Shown here piece by piece: positions 26,392 through 34,115 of a stretch of DNA of 64,000 nucleotides. The notes below the pieces were generated by a model, which saw only the letters and a list, made by a program, of their open reading frames with translations, searched no databases and was not told where the DNA came from. Position numbers and translations under genes: made by a program. Position 1 is the stretch's first letter. Each line of letters begins with the position of its first letter. Source of the stretch: a virus; the IMG/VR virus record IMGVR_UViG_3300009034_000001, positions 62,001 through 126,000 of that record, one strand, 5' to 3'.

Positions 26392-26589
26392 CTAAAACCA
26401 CCCTTTTTCGGCCTTTCGTTGACGGTTACAAACTTTGTTACATACGACGGTAGTTCCTTTCCAGGTTGTAAAAGCACCGCCGAAACATTTACATCGTCTA
26501 CACTCGTCAAGAGATATGTTACCTTTTTTACACTTTACTTTGCCATCAACTACCGGAATATGTAAATACTTACGAAGTTTAAAAATCAT
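26392..26589 (-). CDS. Small zinc-ribbon-like protein
   Basis: The 65-residue protein starts at ATG 26589, overlapping the upstream stop as ATGA. It has cysteines in KCKKGNISLDECRRCKCFGG and VVCNKVCNRQ, enough for one zinc site. It is basic and has no other domain. Its tight coupling to the phosphoesterase-like gene upstream suggests that they act together. Confidence 0.65.
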   Translation of the reverse strand: MIFKLRKYLHIPVVDGKVKCKKGNISLDECRRCKCFGGAFTTWKGTTVVCNKVCNRQRKAEKGWF

Positions 26590-27608
26590 GCCCTTGTCTC
26601 TTTTCGACGCCCTAAAGCATTTAATACCCGCTGTATAAAATCTTCATCCATTCCATGAATCTCAAAGTACTCCCAAATATCTTCAACACTAAGAAATTCA
26701 TCCTCATCATACTCTAACAAGTTTTCGGAATTTGATATACGAATTACGTCTTCCTTAAGGAAGAACGAGCGTAAACCCTTCCTACGATCCAACGCTTGAT
26801 CTCCCGTTACTTCCCAAAACTTCAAATCATCAGGAACTTGATCACGTAACTCCCGTGGCATGGCCGAAACACCTTTTGGAGGTAACCATCTCTTCAGAAT
26901 TGCCCTACGTGACAATACATACGGACTTTGATCAACCGCTTGTATAATCCACCAGGAAATTGTGCCTGGTTGGATCTCAGGTGGCATTGCAGGAGGAAGT
27001 TTTGCACCTGGTTTCAACTTTAAAGGCTTTGGTGTTTCTTGCAACTTCTTAACATCCTTTGGGGTTAGCTTCCTCGCAAGTCGTACAACGTACCTCCCAG
27101 GTTTTAATACTTTATTATGATGCAGCCAATATTCATGGAAATATACTTTTTGGGCCCCGAATTCAATTTGTCCAGAATCAACTTGTTTCATAAAGCCATC
27201 CAACGTAGGAGTTGCGCCAACTGTGCCCTTTTTAAACTTCGCTTCCTTAATTTCCATCCAAGCTTTCGGCTCGGGCGCTTTACTCGTGCCAAGCAGGTAG
27301 GTTTGAACAACCTTACCGCCCCTTCGTTGTCGGAGTTTAAACTTACCTGTGTCTAAATCAATCTTATAACACGCCGGCTTCTTCCAAATTAAATCTTTAA
27401 ACTCCTGTAAAGTTGTCGGACGTTTCCACCTGCATTCTTTCCAAATGAACCATGTCCAGCCAAGCACGAGATCCGGGTCACCGAATTCGGCTCTAAAATC
27501 AACATGTACAACGGTATGCAAGTGAAACTGAATCGACCAGTTATAAATTTTATCTTCAGACGGATTAGTCATATATGGATTGATCCTTACAATTTCGTCG
27601 TTACTCAC
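26586..27608 (-). CDS. LigD 3'-phosphoesterase (PE)-like protein
   Basis: The 340-residue product starts at GTG 27608 and overlaps the ligase-like gene by 8 bases. The N-terminus carries H29, H35, D37 and R39 in FHLHTVVHVDFRAEFG. This is the spacing of the active-site H42, H48, D50 and R52 of the Pseudomonas LigD phosphoesterase domain, which heals 3' DNA ends. A later block, WMEIKEAKFKKGTVGA then IEFGAQK, corresponds to the FEGxIPxGxYGAG region of PE domains. The C-terminal part (SPYVLSRRAILKRWLPP, DLKFWEVTGDQALDRR) looks like a domain I associate with uncultivated phage proteins of this kind. It sits next to ligase-like and nucleotidyltransferase-like genes. End-healing is the best reading, but activity is not shown. 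Confidence 0.75.
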   Translation of the reverse strand: MSNDEIVRINPYMTNPSEDKIYNWSIQFHLHTVVHVDFRAEFGDPDLVLGWTWFIWKECRWKRPTTLQEFKDLIWKKPACYKIDLDTGKFKLRQRRGGKVVQTYLLGTSKAPEPKAWMEIKEAKFKKGTVGATPTLDGFMKQVDSGQIEFGAQKVYFHEYWLHHNKVLKPGRYVVRLARKLTPKDVKKLQETPKPLKLKPGAKLPPAMPPEIQPGTISWWIIQAVDQSPYVLSRRAILKRWLPPKGVSAMPRELRDQVPDDLKFWEVTGDQALDRRKGLRSFFLKEDVIRISNSENLLEYDEDEFLSVEDIWEYFEIHGMDEDFIQRVLNALGRRKETRA

Positions 27609-28557
27609 TGCCTTCCTCCTCTTTACCCTTTACAGCTAAAAGATGTGCACGTTTTGCAACTTCAATTACTTCTTTAAAGCTATTTGGTAATTTTGCTTCT
27701 TCAAGGATTTCATCCACCGCCGTTTCATAAAGTCGCAATCGATTGCCTTTCTTCTCTTTATATAGGTTTGCGGTATGGAACCTGATAACCAAGATATCGC
27801 CGGGCTTGGCAAAGAGCTTGGTGTTGAAAGTACGTCCGCTAGCGGTTATTTTTCTACCGGCTATAGTCTTAATTGTGTTGGATTGAACGCCGTCATCAGT
27901 ATCAAATCGTACGCCAAAGTCGTAATTATAGACGCCGTGTGTTTTAGTTCGAACACGTCGCCAAACCATTACGAGAATCTGTATATATTTCTTCAACTTA
28001 AATACATTACGCGTCCTTCCAGTTAGTTCATAAGGAGTATCCAATTTTATCATGGCCCCTTCCAGTTGAGGAACACTAAAGAAGTCTTGAATTGCTTGAT
28101 CCAACGCCACTTTAGTTTCAGCAACTTTCGTAACACACTTATTAAAATGCGAAAGTTCTGGGTCCAAATCAGCGACTCGATGTTGTTTAAACTTGATCTT
28201 ATCGAGATATGCCAAACGTTCACTCAGGGGTAACTTATGGATATCCTTGCCAAACCAAATACAATCAAACACATTAAGAACAATCCATTTATCCTCAGGA
28301 GTGCCGATCTCAAATAAACTACCGCTTGTCACCTCCCTCGGCTGATGTTTCCCTTCCCTCCACATTTCACATTCACTCAGCAGAATGCATTCACCAGGGG
28401 TACCCGGTAAATGAACTAGTTCTTCAACACAGGACGGCAAACGGACCGTCACATCTTGTCCATCGTCCGTAAGGATTTGTACCTTATTGCCACGTTTGTA
28501 CACAATCAACATTATACCGTCGTACTTTCCCTGAGCAAACAATTTCAATTTAGCCAC
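27601..28557 (-). CDS. ATP-dependent DNA ligase-like nucleotidyltransferase
   Basis: The 318-residue product starts at GTG 28557 (GGGGG site upstream). Ligase motifs are in order: motif I K11-Y-D-G in QGKYDGIML, acidic E62-x-E64 in LLSECEMW (III), WIVLNVFDCIWF followed by LPLSERLAYL (IIIa), E166-GAMI-K171 (IV), and VFKLKKY ending at 191 (V). An OB-fold-like C-terminus follows (VRFDTDDG, KPGDILVIRFHTANL). Motif I has Met where KxDGxR normally has Arg, so activity may be altered. There is no N-terminal DNA-binding domain. It lies between nucleotidyltransferase-like and phosphoesterase-like genes, an arrangement that recalls the parts of bacterial LigD. Confidence 0.8.
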   Translation of the reverse strand: MAKLKLFAQGKYDGIMLIVYKRGNKVQILTDDGQDVTVRLPSCVEELVHLPGTPGECILLSECEMWREGKHQPREVTSGSLFEIGTPEDKWIVLNVFDCIWFGKDIHKLPLSERLAYLDKIKFKQHRVADLDPELSHFNKCVTKVAETKVALDQAIQDFFSVPQLEGAMIKLDTPYELTGRTRNVFKLKKYIQILVMVWRRVRTKTHGVYNYDFGVRFDTDDGVQSNTIKTIAGRKITASGRTFNTKLFAKPGDILVIRFHTANLYKEKKGNRLRLYETAVDEILEEAKLPNSFKEVIEVAKRAHLLAVKGKEEEGSE

Positions 28558-28574
28558 TTACGTAATACCCCCTC

Positions 28575-29756
28575 TTAACTCCACTCCAAACCTTTCTTTT
28601 TTGCAAACTCGTCTAAAAAGTTCCAGAAGTCTTCGCTTGACCATTTTCTGCTCTTCTGCACGCCAATAAACGCTAATTCGGAGTGACGCCGGTAAAAGAA
28701 CCAAAATAATCTCAACTTATCGTTTGTCTTACACCACTCAGCCTGTTTAACCTGCTCTTTCGTAGTCACCGTACGCGAAAGATCAAATTCTGTAACGTTG
28801 GCTGACATTTGAATAACATGATTCTCTTTGTTTACACGTTCCAGGTAAAATTGAAAAATTAGCTTCGCGCCCTCGGGTGGCTCAGCACACACAACCTGTA
28901 CCCTCGGCCAAAGATGATGTGGAAGTTGTCGGTAAATTCTAAATTTAAACGGCGTAATGAAATGAACCGTAACAGTCTCAAGTGGCACATAAACCTTCAA
29001 AATGTTTAAATTGTCGCGGTTACTTTCCACATTTGCATAAGCAAAGATGTTTAAATCAACATTTTCATCGCCAACCGTTTCAATAAAATCAGGCAACGTT
29101 ATCCTCTCTTTAGGTACAACAGTTGACGGAAAGACTGGTGCAAGTTCACCTCTACAAGGCTCGCATTTCTTGGGTCCACTACTAACACGTTTAACGTTTA
29201 AATTATACAATGGAAGAAAACAAGTAAATGGACCAAGAAAGTTATCTCCGAAGAAGTGTGTAGGAATATCACTCCAACGCTTTGATAATGCATCTGTTAC
29301 AATATCATAAAAGTTGACTCCTTCTATATCCTTAATCAACACGTCAACATCGCCCTCAGATGTGCCCCAATTACAAACGCCTCCTACTGCGCGAACATAA
29401 AGGAACTTCAACCTAAAACCTTGCAGTTTGTCAATGAAAAATGTAAACTCATTGAACGTCCTTAAGGATTCAGGCAACGTCTTCCCTAGTGGTTTATCCG
29501 TATTGACTTCGTAGTTGAGTTCATGCATCTTCTTGATAATTTGTTTATACAAATGCACTATATGCTTCTTCGTCATTTCATCGCCCTTCTTAACTTTAAA
29601 TGAATTCAGAATTATATCTTTCCTCCATCTTAGTTTCTTACCGGCGGCAAGCTTCTTATATAAAGCATGCAAAATGGCGTGTGTGTTAAGCAGTTGTTTC
29701 TTAAGCAACGATGTATAATCCTTAGCAGGCGTAGTAAGTTCCTTCTGAATTGGCAT
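28575..29756 (-). CDS. Pol-beta superfamily (MNT-type) nucleotidyltransferase-like protein
   Basis: The protein has 393 residues. The signature is VRAVGGVCNWGTSEGDVDVLI (residues 121-141), which matches the G-G/S ... GTSxxDxD active site of the nucleotidyltransferase fold, with D136 and D138 as likely metal ligands. Upstream, residues 1-110 are helical and basic. The C-terminal 130 residues (LIFQFYLERVNKENHVIQM, EWCKTNDKLRLFWFFY) belong to no domain I recognise. It is the first gene of the ligase/phosphoesterase-like block. It could add nucleotides to DNA or RNA ends, but another nucleotide transfer is equally possible. Confidence 0.68.
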   Translation of the reverse strand: MPIQKELTTPAKDYTSLLKKQLLNTHAILHALYKKLAAGKKLRWRKDIILNSFKVKKGDEMTKKHIVHLYKQIIKKMHELNYEVNTDKPLGKTLPESLRTFNEFTFFIDKLQGFRLKFLYVRAVGGVCNWGTSEGDVDVLIKDIEGVNFYDIVTDALSKRWSDIPTHFFGDNFLGPFTCFLPLYNLNVKRVSSGPKKCEPCRGELAPVFPSTVVPKERITLPDFIETVGDENVDLNIFAYANVESNRDNLNILKVYVPLETVTVHFITPFKFRIYRQLPHHLWPRVQVVCAEPPEGAKLIFQFYLERVNKENHVIQMSANVTEFDLSRTVTTKEQVKQAEWCKTNDKLRLFWFFYRRHSELAFIGVQKSRKWSSEDFWNFLDEFAKKKGLEWS

Positions 29757-29774
29757 TTTTGTAACACCCCAAAT

Positions 29775-30101
29775 TTATTTTACTAACAGTACCAGTTCTT
29801 CTTCGGTGAGATTGAGTGCAGTTTTCAGTTTGTTTCGTAAGGCAGCTATTTTTTGTTGTTTAATTTTGTTCTCAGCTATGTAAGGAGCTTCTTTGAGGCT
29901 CCTTATTCCAATAGGGTTATCACTTTCATCAAGCTCAAATTCGTTAAAAATCTCGTCGCCTGCTTCCAACCTCTTAATTATAGGTTCATTTTCATCTAGT
30001 AAGAAATACTTACAATTCTCTTTGGTAACTAACCCGCCCCCATTTGCCATTCCGTGATAGTTATTATCTTTATCGTAAAAAATTTGAATCTTTCCTTTCA
30101 T
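29775..30101 (-). CDS. Small protein downstream of the propeller gene
   Basis: I place the start at ATG 30101 (108 residues), after GGGGGA; a longer reading would overlap the propeller gene. It is hydrophilic and acidic (FLLDENEPIIKRLEAGDEIF) with a helical C-terminus KIKQQKIAALRNKLKTALNL ending in a leucine-rich tail. A decayed copy of this C-terminus lies after the sister propeller gene at 31982-32071. Position suggests a chaperone or anchor for the propeller adhesin, by analogy with tail-fibre assembly genes, but no similarity is evident. Confidence 0.65.
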   Translation of the reverse strand: MKGKIQIFYDKDNNYHGMANGGGLVTKENCKYFLLDENEPIIKRLEAGDEIFNEFELDESDNPIGIRSLKEAPYIAENKIKQQKIAALRNKLKTALNLTEEELVLLVK

Positions 30102-30114
30102 GTTTTTCCCCCAA

Positions 30115-31965
30115 TTAATTTGTTGCTTCCCAATAAACGGTTCCGCCACTAGCATAGTTCGCTATGGTAACTGTAAAGCCATCGTTATCCATGCTAGTAT
30201 AGGTCGCTCGAAAGCGTATTGTCCCATCACCATCTGAAAGAGCAAAGCAATTAGAGTTTCCAGAGAAACTCCTAATATCACCATCCACGCCTGTCTGGTG
30301 TGCCCAACAAATTACACGTTGAGTACCGTCATCTACCATACTGCCAACACCGAAAACTATAGCAGTCTGAGTACCTGTAGCATAAGTAACCAGGAAAGAT
30401 ACCTTTTTGGGTTTGAAGTTAAGTCCAGATACGGCAATAGCTCCGTCCCCCGAAACAACGAAACTACCACTAGTTACTTTATGTTCACTGCGACCGACCC
30501 AACCTTTCGTTTGCATTCCAGCAAATCTAACAAATGTGTCAGAATGAAAAGGCACAAAGTAGATGTATCTACCATCAAAAGCTGCACCCGCATAAGCGTG
30601 GTCTAAAGCTGCACTACCTTGGGCAGTGGACATGGACATTATCTGCCAGTCGGATAAGTTTGTGAAAGCACCTTGAGTATCGAATCTAACAAATGTATCC
30701 GAATTATCAGGTACAAAGTAGACATATCTTCCATCGAAGGTTGCACCCAAGTATGCTTCATTTAATGCCACACTACCTTGTACGGTGGACATGGACATTT
30801 GTTGCCAGTCTAATACATTTGTGAAAGTTCCTTGAGTATCGAATCTAACAAATGTGGCAGAATTCTTGGGTACAAAGTAGATGTATCTACCATCAAAGGT
30901 TGTATACTTATAAGAACCCGAAGCCACACCACCTTGCACAGTGGTCTTGGACATTTGTTGCCAGTCAGATGCATTTGTGAAAGTTCCTTGAGTATCGAAT
31001 CTAACAAATGAACCAGCATACTCAGGTACAAAGTAGACATACCTGCCATCAAAGGATGCACCGTAGTATGCTTCATCACCGGTCGCGCCTCCTTGTGCGG
31101 TGGACATGGACATTTGTTGCCAGTCGGAGGAATTTGTGAAAGTTCCTTGAGTATCAAATCTAACAAATGTGTTAGCAGAATAAGGCACAAAGTAGATGTA
31201 TCTACCATCAAAGGATGCGCCAATGTAAGCATGATCTAAAGCTGCGCCGCCTTGCGCAGTGGACATGGACATTCGTTGCCAGTCAGATTCGGTTGTGAAA
31301 GTTCCTTGAGTATCGAATCTAACAAATGTGTCAGACCGATAAGGTACAAAGTAGACATATCTTCCATCAAAGGTTGTGCCAGTGTATGGAGGATTAGTAC
31401 CCGGAGCCGCTCCTTGGGCGGTGGATATGGACATTTGTTGCCAGTCGGATGCGTTTGTGAAAGTTCCTTGAGTATCGAATCTAACAAACGTGTCCGAATT
31501 CTTAGGTGCAAAGTAGATGTATCTACCATCAAAGGTTGCATCCAAGTATGCATAGTCTATTGGTGCACTACCTTGTGCAGTTGACATGGCCATTCTAGTC
31601 CAGTTAGCTTCTTTCGTTAAATCTGTAATTGTGTGGATTAAACTCTTTGCTAATTCAAACGACTCAGTTTCAAAGCCAAAGTTCTTTGCTGCTTTCATAA
31701 TTTCAAGTATATCTAAGTGGTCATGGAATGGTTCTGAAACGGGCATAACAGAAGACCACTCCACTGAAGTCAAATTAGCTGTTAACGCGTCAGAAGTTGG
31801 TTTTAGTGTTACAGTAGTATCTGCTGAGTATGATGAACTATAAATAGTTCCATACTTATAACCGTCAACTCCACAGTTGCACTTAACTTTCCGATTGGCG
31901 ACGAATATGCTCGTCTGATCACCGCTTACAGTAAAAGATGTTGATGAGACGTAAGATGCATTCAA
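30115..31965 (-). CDS. Seven-bladed beta-propeller adhesin / tail fibre protein, full-length copy
   Basis: The product has 616 residues and starts at TTG 31965, 9 bases after GGAGGG. The N-terminal 110 residues (SSTSFTVSGDQTSIFVANRK, HDHLDILEIMKAAKNFGFE) resemble the virion-attachment end of tail proteins. Seven repeats follow, each about 53 residues with core FDGRYIYFVPxxSDTFVRF and DTQGTFTNxSDWQxMSMST. The C-terminal 130 residues (KVTSGSFVVSGDGAIAVSGL to GGTVYWEATN) form a separate beta-domain. Seven units suggest one closed propeller. Host-receptor binding is a plausible role. Confidence 0.82.
   Translation of the reverse strand: MNASYVSSTSFTVSGDQTSIFVANRKVKCNCGVDGYKYGTIYSSSYSADTTVTLKPTSDALTANLTSVEWSSVMPVSEPFHDHLDILEIMKAAKNFGFETESFELAKSLIHTITDLTKEANWTRMAMSTAQGSAPIDYAYLDATFDGRYIYFAPKNSDTFVRFDTQGTFTNASDWQQMSISTAQGAAPGTNPPYTGTTFDGRYVYFVPYRSDTFVRFDTQGTFTTESDWQRMSMSTAQGGAALDHAYIGASFDGRYIYFVPYSANTFVRFDTQGTFTNSSDWQQMSMSTAQGGATGDEAYYGASFDGRYVYFVPEYAGSFVRFDTQGTFTNASDWQQMSKTTVQGGVASGSYKYTTFDGRYIYFVPKNSATFVRFDTQGTFTNVLDWQQMSMSTVQGSVALNEAYLGATFDGRYVYFVPDNSDTFVRFDTQGAFTNLSDWQIMSMSTAQGSAALDHAYAGAAFDGRYIYFVPFHSDTFVRFAGMQTKGWVGRSEHKVTSGSFVVSGDGAIAVSGLNFKPKKVSFLVTYATGTQTAIVFGVGSMVDDGTQRVICWAHQTGVDGDIRSFSGNSNCFALSDGDGTIRFRATYTSMDNDGFTVTIANYASGGTVYWEATN
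30510..31600 (-). repeat. Propeller coding repeats, 7 units
   Basis: Seven direct repeats of about 160 bp in the full-length propeller gene share the stretch encoding FVRFDTQGTFTN. The units are also very similar to those of 32090-33180, so the two genes could exchange blades by recombination. Confidence 0.8.
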
Positions 31966-31981
31966 TCTAATTTACCCTCCA

Positions 31982-32071
31982 TTAAATTAATTTCACTAAA
32001 AGTTCCAATACTTTTTCAGTAAGATTGAGTTCAACTTTTAGTTTGTTTCGTAAGCACATTATTTTTTGCTC
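31982..32071 (-). pseudogene. Remnant of the small propeller-companion gene
   Basis: Directly after the stop of the shorter propeller gene, the frame from 32071 to 31982 reads EQKIMCLRNKLKVELNLTEK and then a leucine-rich tail. It aligns with the C-terminus of the 29775-30101 product (QQKIAALRNKLKTALNLTEE). The first 80 residues of that gene are absent. The remnant looks like what was left when a deletion joined the propeller repeats to the tail of the companion gene. An internal ATG with GGGAG upstream could still yield a 25-residue peptide. Confidence 0.65.
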
Positions 32072-32073
32072 CC

Positions 32074-33546
32074 TTACCACCCTCTTGTTTGCATTCCAGC
32101 AAATCTAACAAATGTGTCAGCATTCATAGGTACAAAGTAGATATATCTGCCATCAAAGGTTGCGTCAATGTACGCACTATTTAAAGTTGTACCGCCTTGG
32201 GCAGTGGACATGGACATTTGCTGCCAGTCGGATGCGTTTGTGAAAGTTCCTTGAGTATCAAATTTAACAAATGTATCCGAACTCTTAGGTGTAAAGTAGA
32301 CATATCTGCCATCAAAGGTCATACCATCATATGCATCACCTAAAGCCGTACCGCCTTGGGCAGTGGACATGGACATTTGTTGCCAGTCGGAAGAGTTGGT
32401 AAAAGTGCCTTGAGTATCAAATCTAACGAATGTGGCAGCCGCGTAAGGTGCAAAGTAGACATATCTACCATCGAAGGCTGCACTTCGGCATACTTCTTCC
32501 TCAACCATACCACCATGGGCAGTGGACGTGGACATTCTCTGCCAATCGGATACGTTTGTGAAAGTTCCTTGAGTATCAAATCTAACAAATGTGATAGAAA
32601 TAAAAGGCACAAAGTAGACATATCTGCCATCAAAAACTGCGTTTTGGTATCCATCTTGTAAACGCGCACTTCCTTGTGCAGTGGACACAGACATTCCCTG
32701 CCAGTCGGACGAGTTTGTGAAAGTTCCTTGAGTATCAAATCTAACAAATGACAACGAATCATTAGGAACAAAGTAGACATATCTGCCATCAAAGGTTGCG
32801 CCAAAGTATGCACTGTTAAAAGTTGCACTGCCTTGTGCAGTGGACATGGACATTTGTTGCCAGTCGGAAGAGTTGGTAAAAGTGCCTTGCGTATCGAATC
32901 TAACGAATGTATCAGAATTATAAGGTACAAAATAGACATACCTGCCATCAAAGGTTGTGCCTGCGTACGCAACGTCTAAAGTTGCGCCACCTTGGGCCGT
33001 GGACATGGACATTTTCTGCCAATCGGATGAGTTTGTGAAAGTTCCTTGAGTATCAAATCTAATGAAAGTGTCAGAACTATAAGGTACAAAGTAGATGTAT
33101 CTACCATCAAAGGTTGCACCTTGATATGCATTGTCTAAAGTTGCACCACCTTGTGCAGTGGACATGGACATTCTAGTCCAGTTAGCTTCTTTCGCTAAAT
33201 TCGTAATCGTATGAATTGCTTTCTTTACAAGTGTGAATGACTCGGTTTCAAAGCCAAAATTCTTTGCTGCTTTCATAATTTCAAGTATGTCTAAGTGGTC
33301 ATGAAATGGACATGAAGCGGGCATGACGGAAGACCACTCTACAGCAGTCAAATTAGACGTTAACGCGTCAGAAGTTGGTTTCAGCGTTACTGTAGTATTT
33401 GGAGCTCCATAAGATGAACTATAAATAGTTCCATACTTATAATCATCAACTCCACAGTCGCACTTAACTTTGCGATTGACGACGAATATACTCGTCTGAT
33501 CACCGCTTACAGTAAAAGATGTTGCTGAGACGAAAACTGCATTCAA
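32074..33546 (-). CDS. Seven-bladed beta-propeller adhesin, copy lacking the C-terminal domain
   Basis: The product has 490 residues and starts at TTG 33546 after GGGGGTAAATTAAA, the same start style as its sister at 30115. The N-terminal 110 residues are almost identical to the sister (TSFTVSGDQTSIFVVNRKVK; HDHLDILEIMKAAKNFGFE). Seven FDGRYxYF repeats follow. It stops at FVRFAGMQTRGW, exactly where the sister continues into its C-terminal beta-domain (AGMQTKGWVGRSEHKV). That domain and most of a companion gene appear to be deleted. The propeller itself is intact, so the protein may be functional. Confidence 0.82.
   Translation of the reverse strand: MNAVFVSATSFTVSGDQTSIFVVNRKVKCDCGVDDYKYGTIYSSSYGAPNTTVTLKPTSDALTSNLTAVEWSSVMPASCPFHDHLDILEIMKAAKNFGFETESFTLVKKAIHTITNLAKEANWTRMSMSTAQGGATLDNAYQGATFDGRYIYFVPYSSDTFIRFDTQGTFTNSSDWQKMSMSTAQGGATLDVAYAGTTFDGRYVYFVPYNSDTFVRFDTQGTFTNSSDWQQMSMSTAQGSATFNSAYFGATFDGRYVYFVPNDSLSFVRFDTQGTFTNSSDWQGMSVSTAQGSARLQDGYQNAVFDGRYVYFVPFISITFVRFDTQGTFTNVSDWQRMSTSTAHGGMVEEEVCRSAAFDGRYVYFAPYAAATFVRFDTQGTFTNSSDWQQMSMSTAQGGTALGDAYDGMTFDGRYVYFTPKSSDTFVKFDTQGTFTNASDWQQMSMSTAQGGTTLNSAYIDATFDGRYIYFVPMNADTFVRFAGMQTRGW
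32090..33180 (-). repeat. Propeller coding repeats, 7 units (second gene)
   Basis: Seven direct repeats of about 160 bp encode the blades of the shorter propeller protein. The variable part of each unit lies between STAQGG and TFDGRYVYF. Conserved parts are close to identical to the units of 30510-31600. Confidence 0.8.
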
Positions 33547-33572
33547 TTTAATTTACCCCCATTTGAATTAAT

Positions 33573-34040
33573 TTAACACCCCGGGCCGTAGTTCTGGGAA
33601 ACATCCTGAACGGTCGGAGTGGAACCTTCTACTAAAACCACCTCCAGTTGTAACCATCTATTATCGACAGCTTCGTTATCAACTGGAGAAGACTCATAAT
33701 AACTGGTATACGTAGCTCCAGCAAGTCCGCCTTCATCCGAAGCCGACCGAGCCCGTAACTTTACGTTGGAAGAGGCGGGTTCAGTTGCATTCCAACTGAG
33801 ATTCCCCCACCCACAGCTTACGATTCCTGAGTCAAAATTGGTACGCCAATAACCGCGTTGGACATATTCTGTCTCGTCACCAATCCACTCTTCAACCTCA
33901 TCGGTTTCGCCGAGCCACGTCTTCGACTGCCATGGTTTCCTTAAATGTAGCAATAACTCGTCGTTTTGCCACTTAACACCATCAAAGTCGCCATGGGTTT
34001 CAGCAAAGTCTGGATTTTCTGTCCATGTCTTTGTTGCCAT
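33573..34040 (-). CDS. Small beta-rich virion protein, the scaffold also found in the Kelch adhesins
   Basis: The 155-residue protein starts at ATG 34040 after AAGGAGG. It begins MATKTWTENPDF and contains YWRTNFDSGIVSCGWGNLSW, SNVKLRARSASDEGG and AVDNRWLQLEVVLVEG, ending VQDVSQNYGPGC. All but the last segment align with the parts of the 651-residue adhesin that lie outside its Kelch repeats. It therefore looks like the ancestral scaffold without insertions. The terminal NYGPGC is shared with the 9371-10033 protein. It is probably a structural protein of the tail or adhesion apparatus. Confidence 0.72.
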   Translation of the reverse strand: MATKTWTENPDFAETHGDFDGVKWQNDELLLHLRKPWQSKTWLGETDEVEEWIGDETEYVQRGYWRTNFDSGIVSCGWGNLSWNATEPASSNVKLRARSASDEGGLAGATYTSYYESSPVDNEAVDNRWLQLEVVLVEGSTPTVQDVSQNYGPGC

Positions 34041-34115
34041 TTAACCTCCTTACAAAGTTCAAAACTTATTGTATACTTATACAGTTCTCCTTCTCCTTAA
34101 TGCCTTCTAGTCTAT

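Noticed and set aside
20391-29756. A complete NHEJ system
   Set aside because: No Ku-like gene is visible and the nucleotidyltransferase is not of the LigD polymerase type, so only a partial resemblance is claimed.
30810-32972. Minus-strand frames rich in Leu/Pro/Thr inside both propeller genes
   Set aside because: They are alternate frames of the 160-bp repeats and disappear at the repeat borders.
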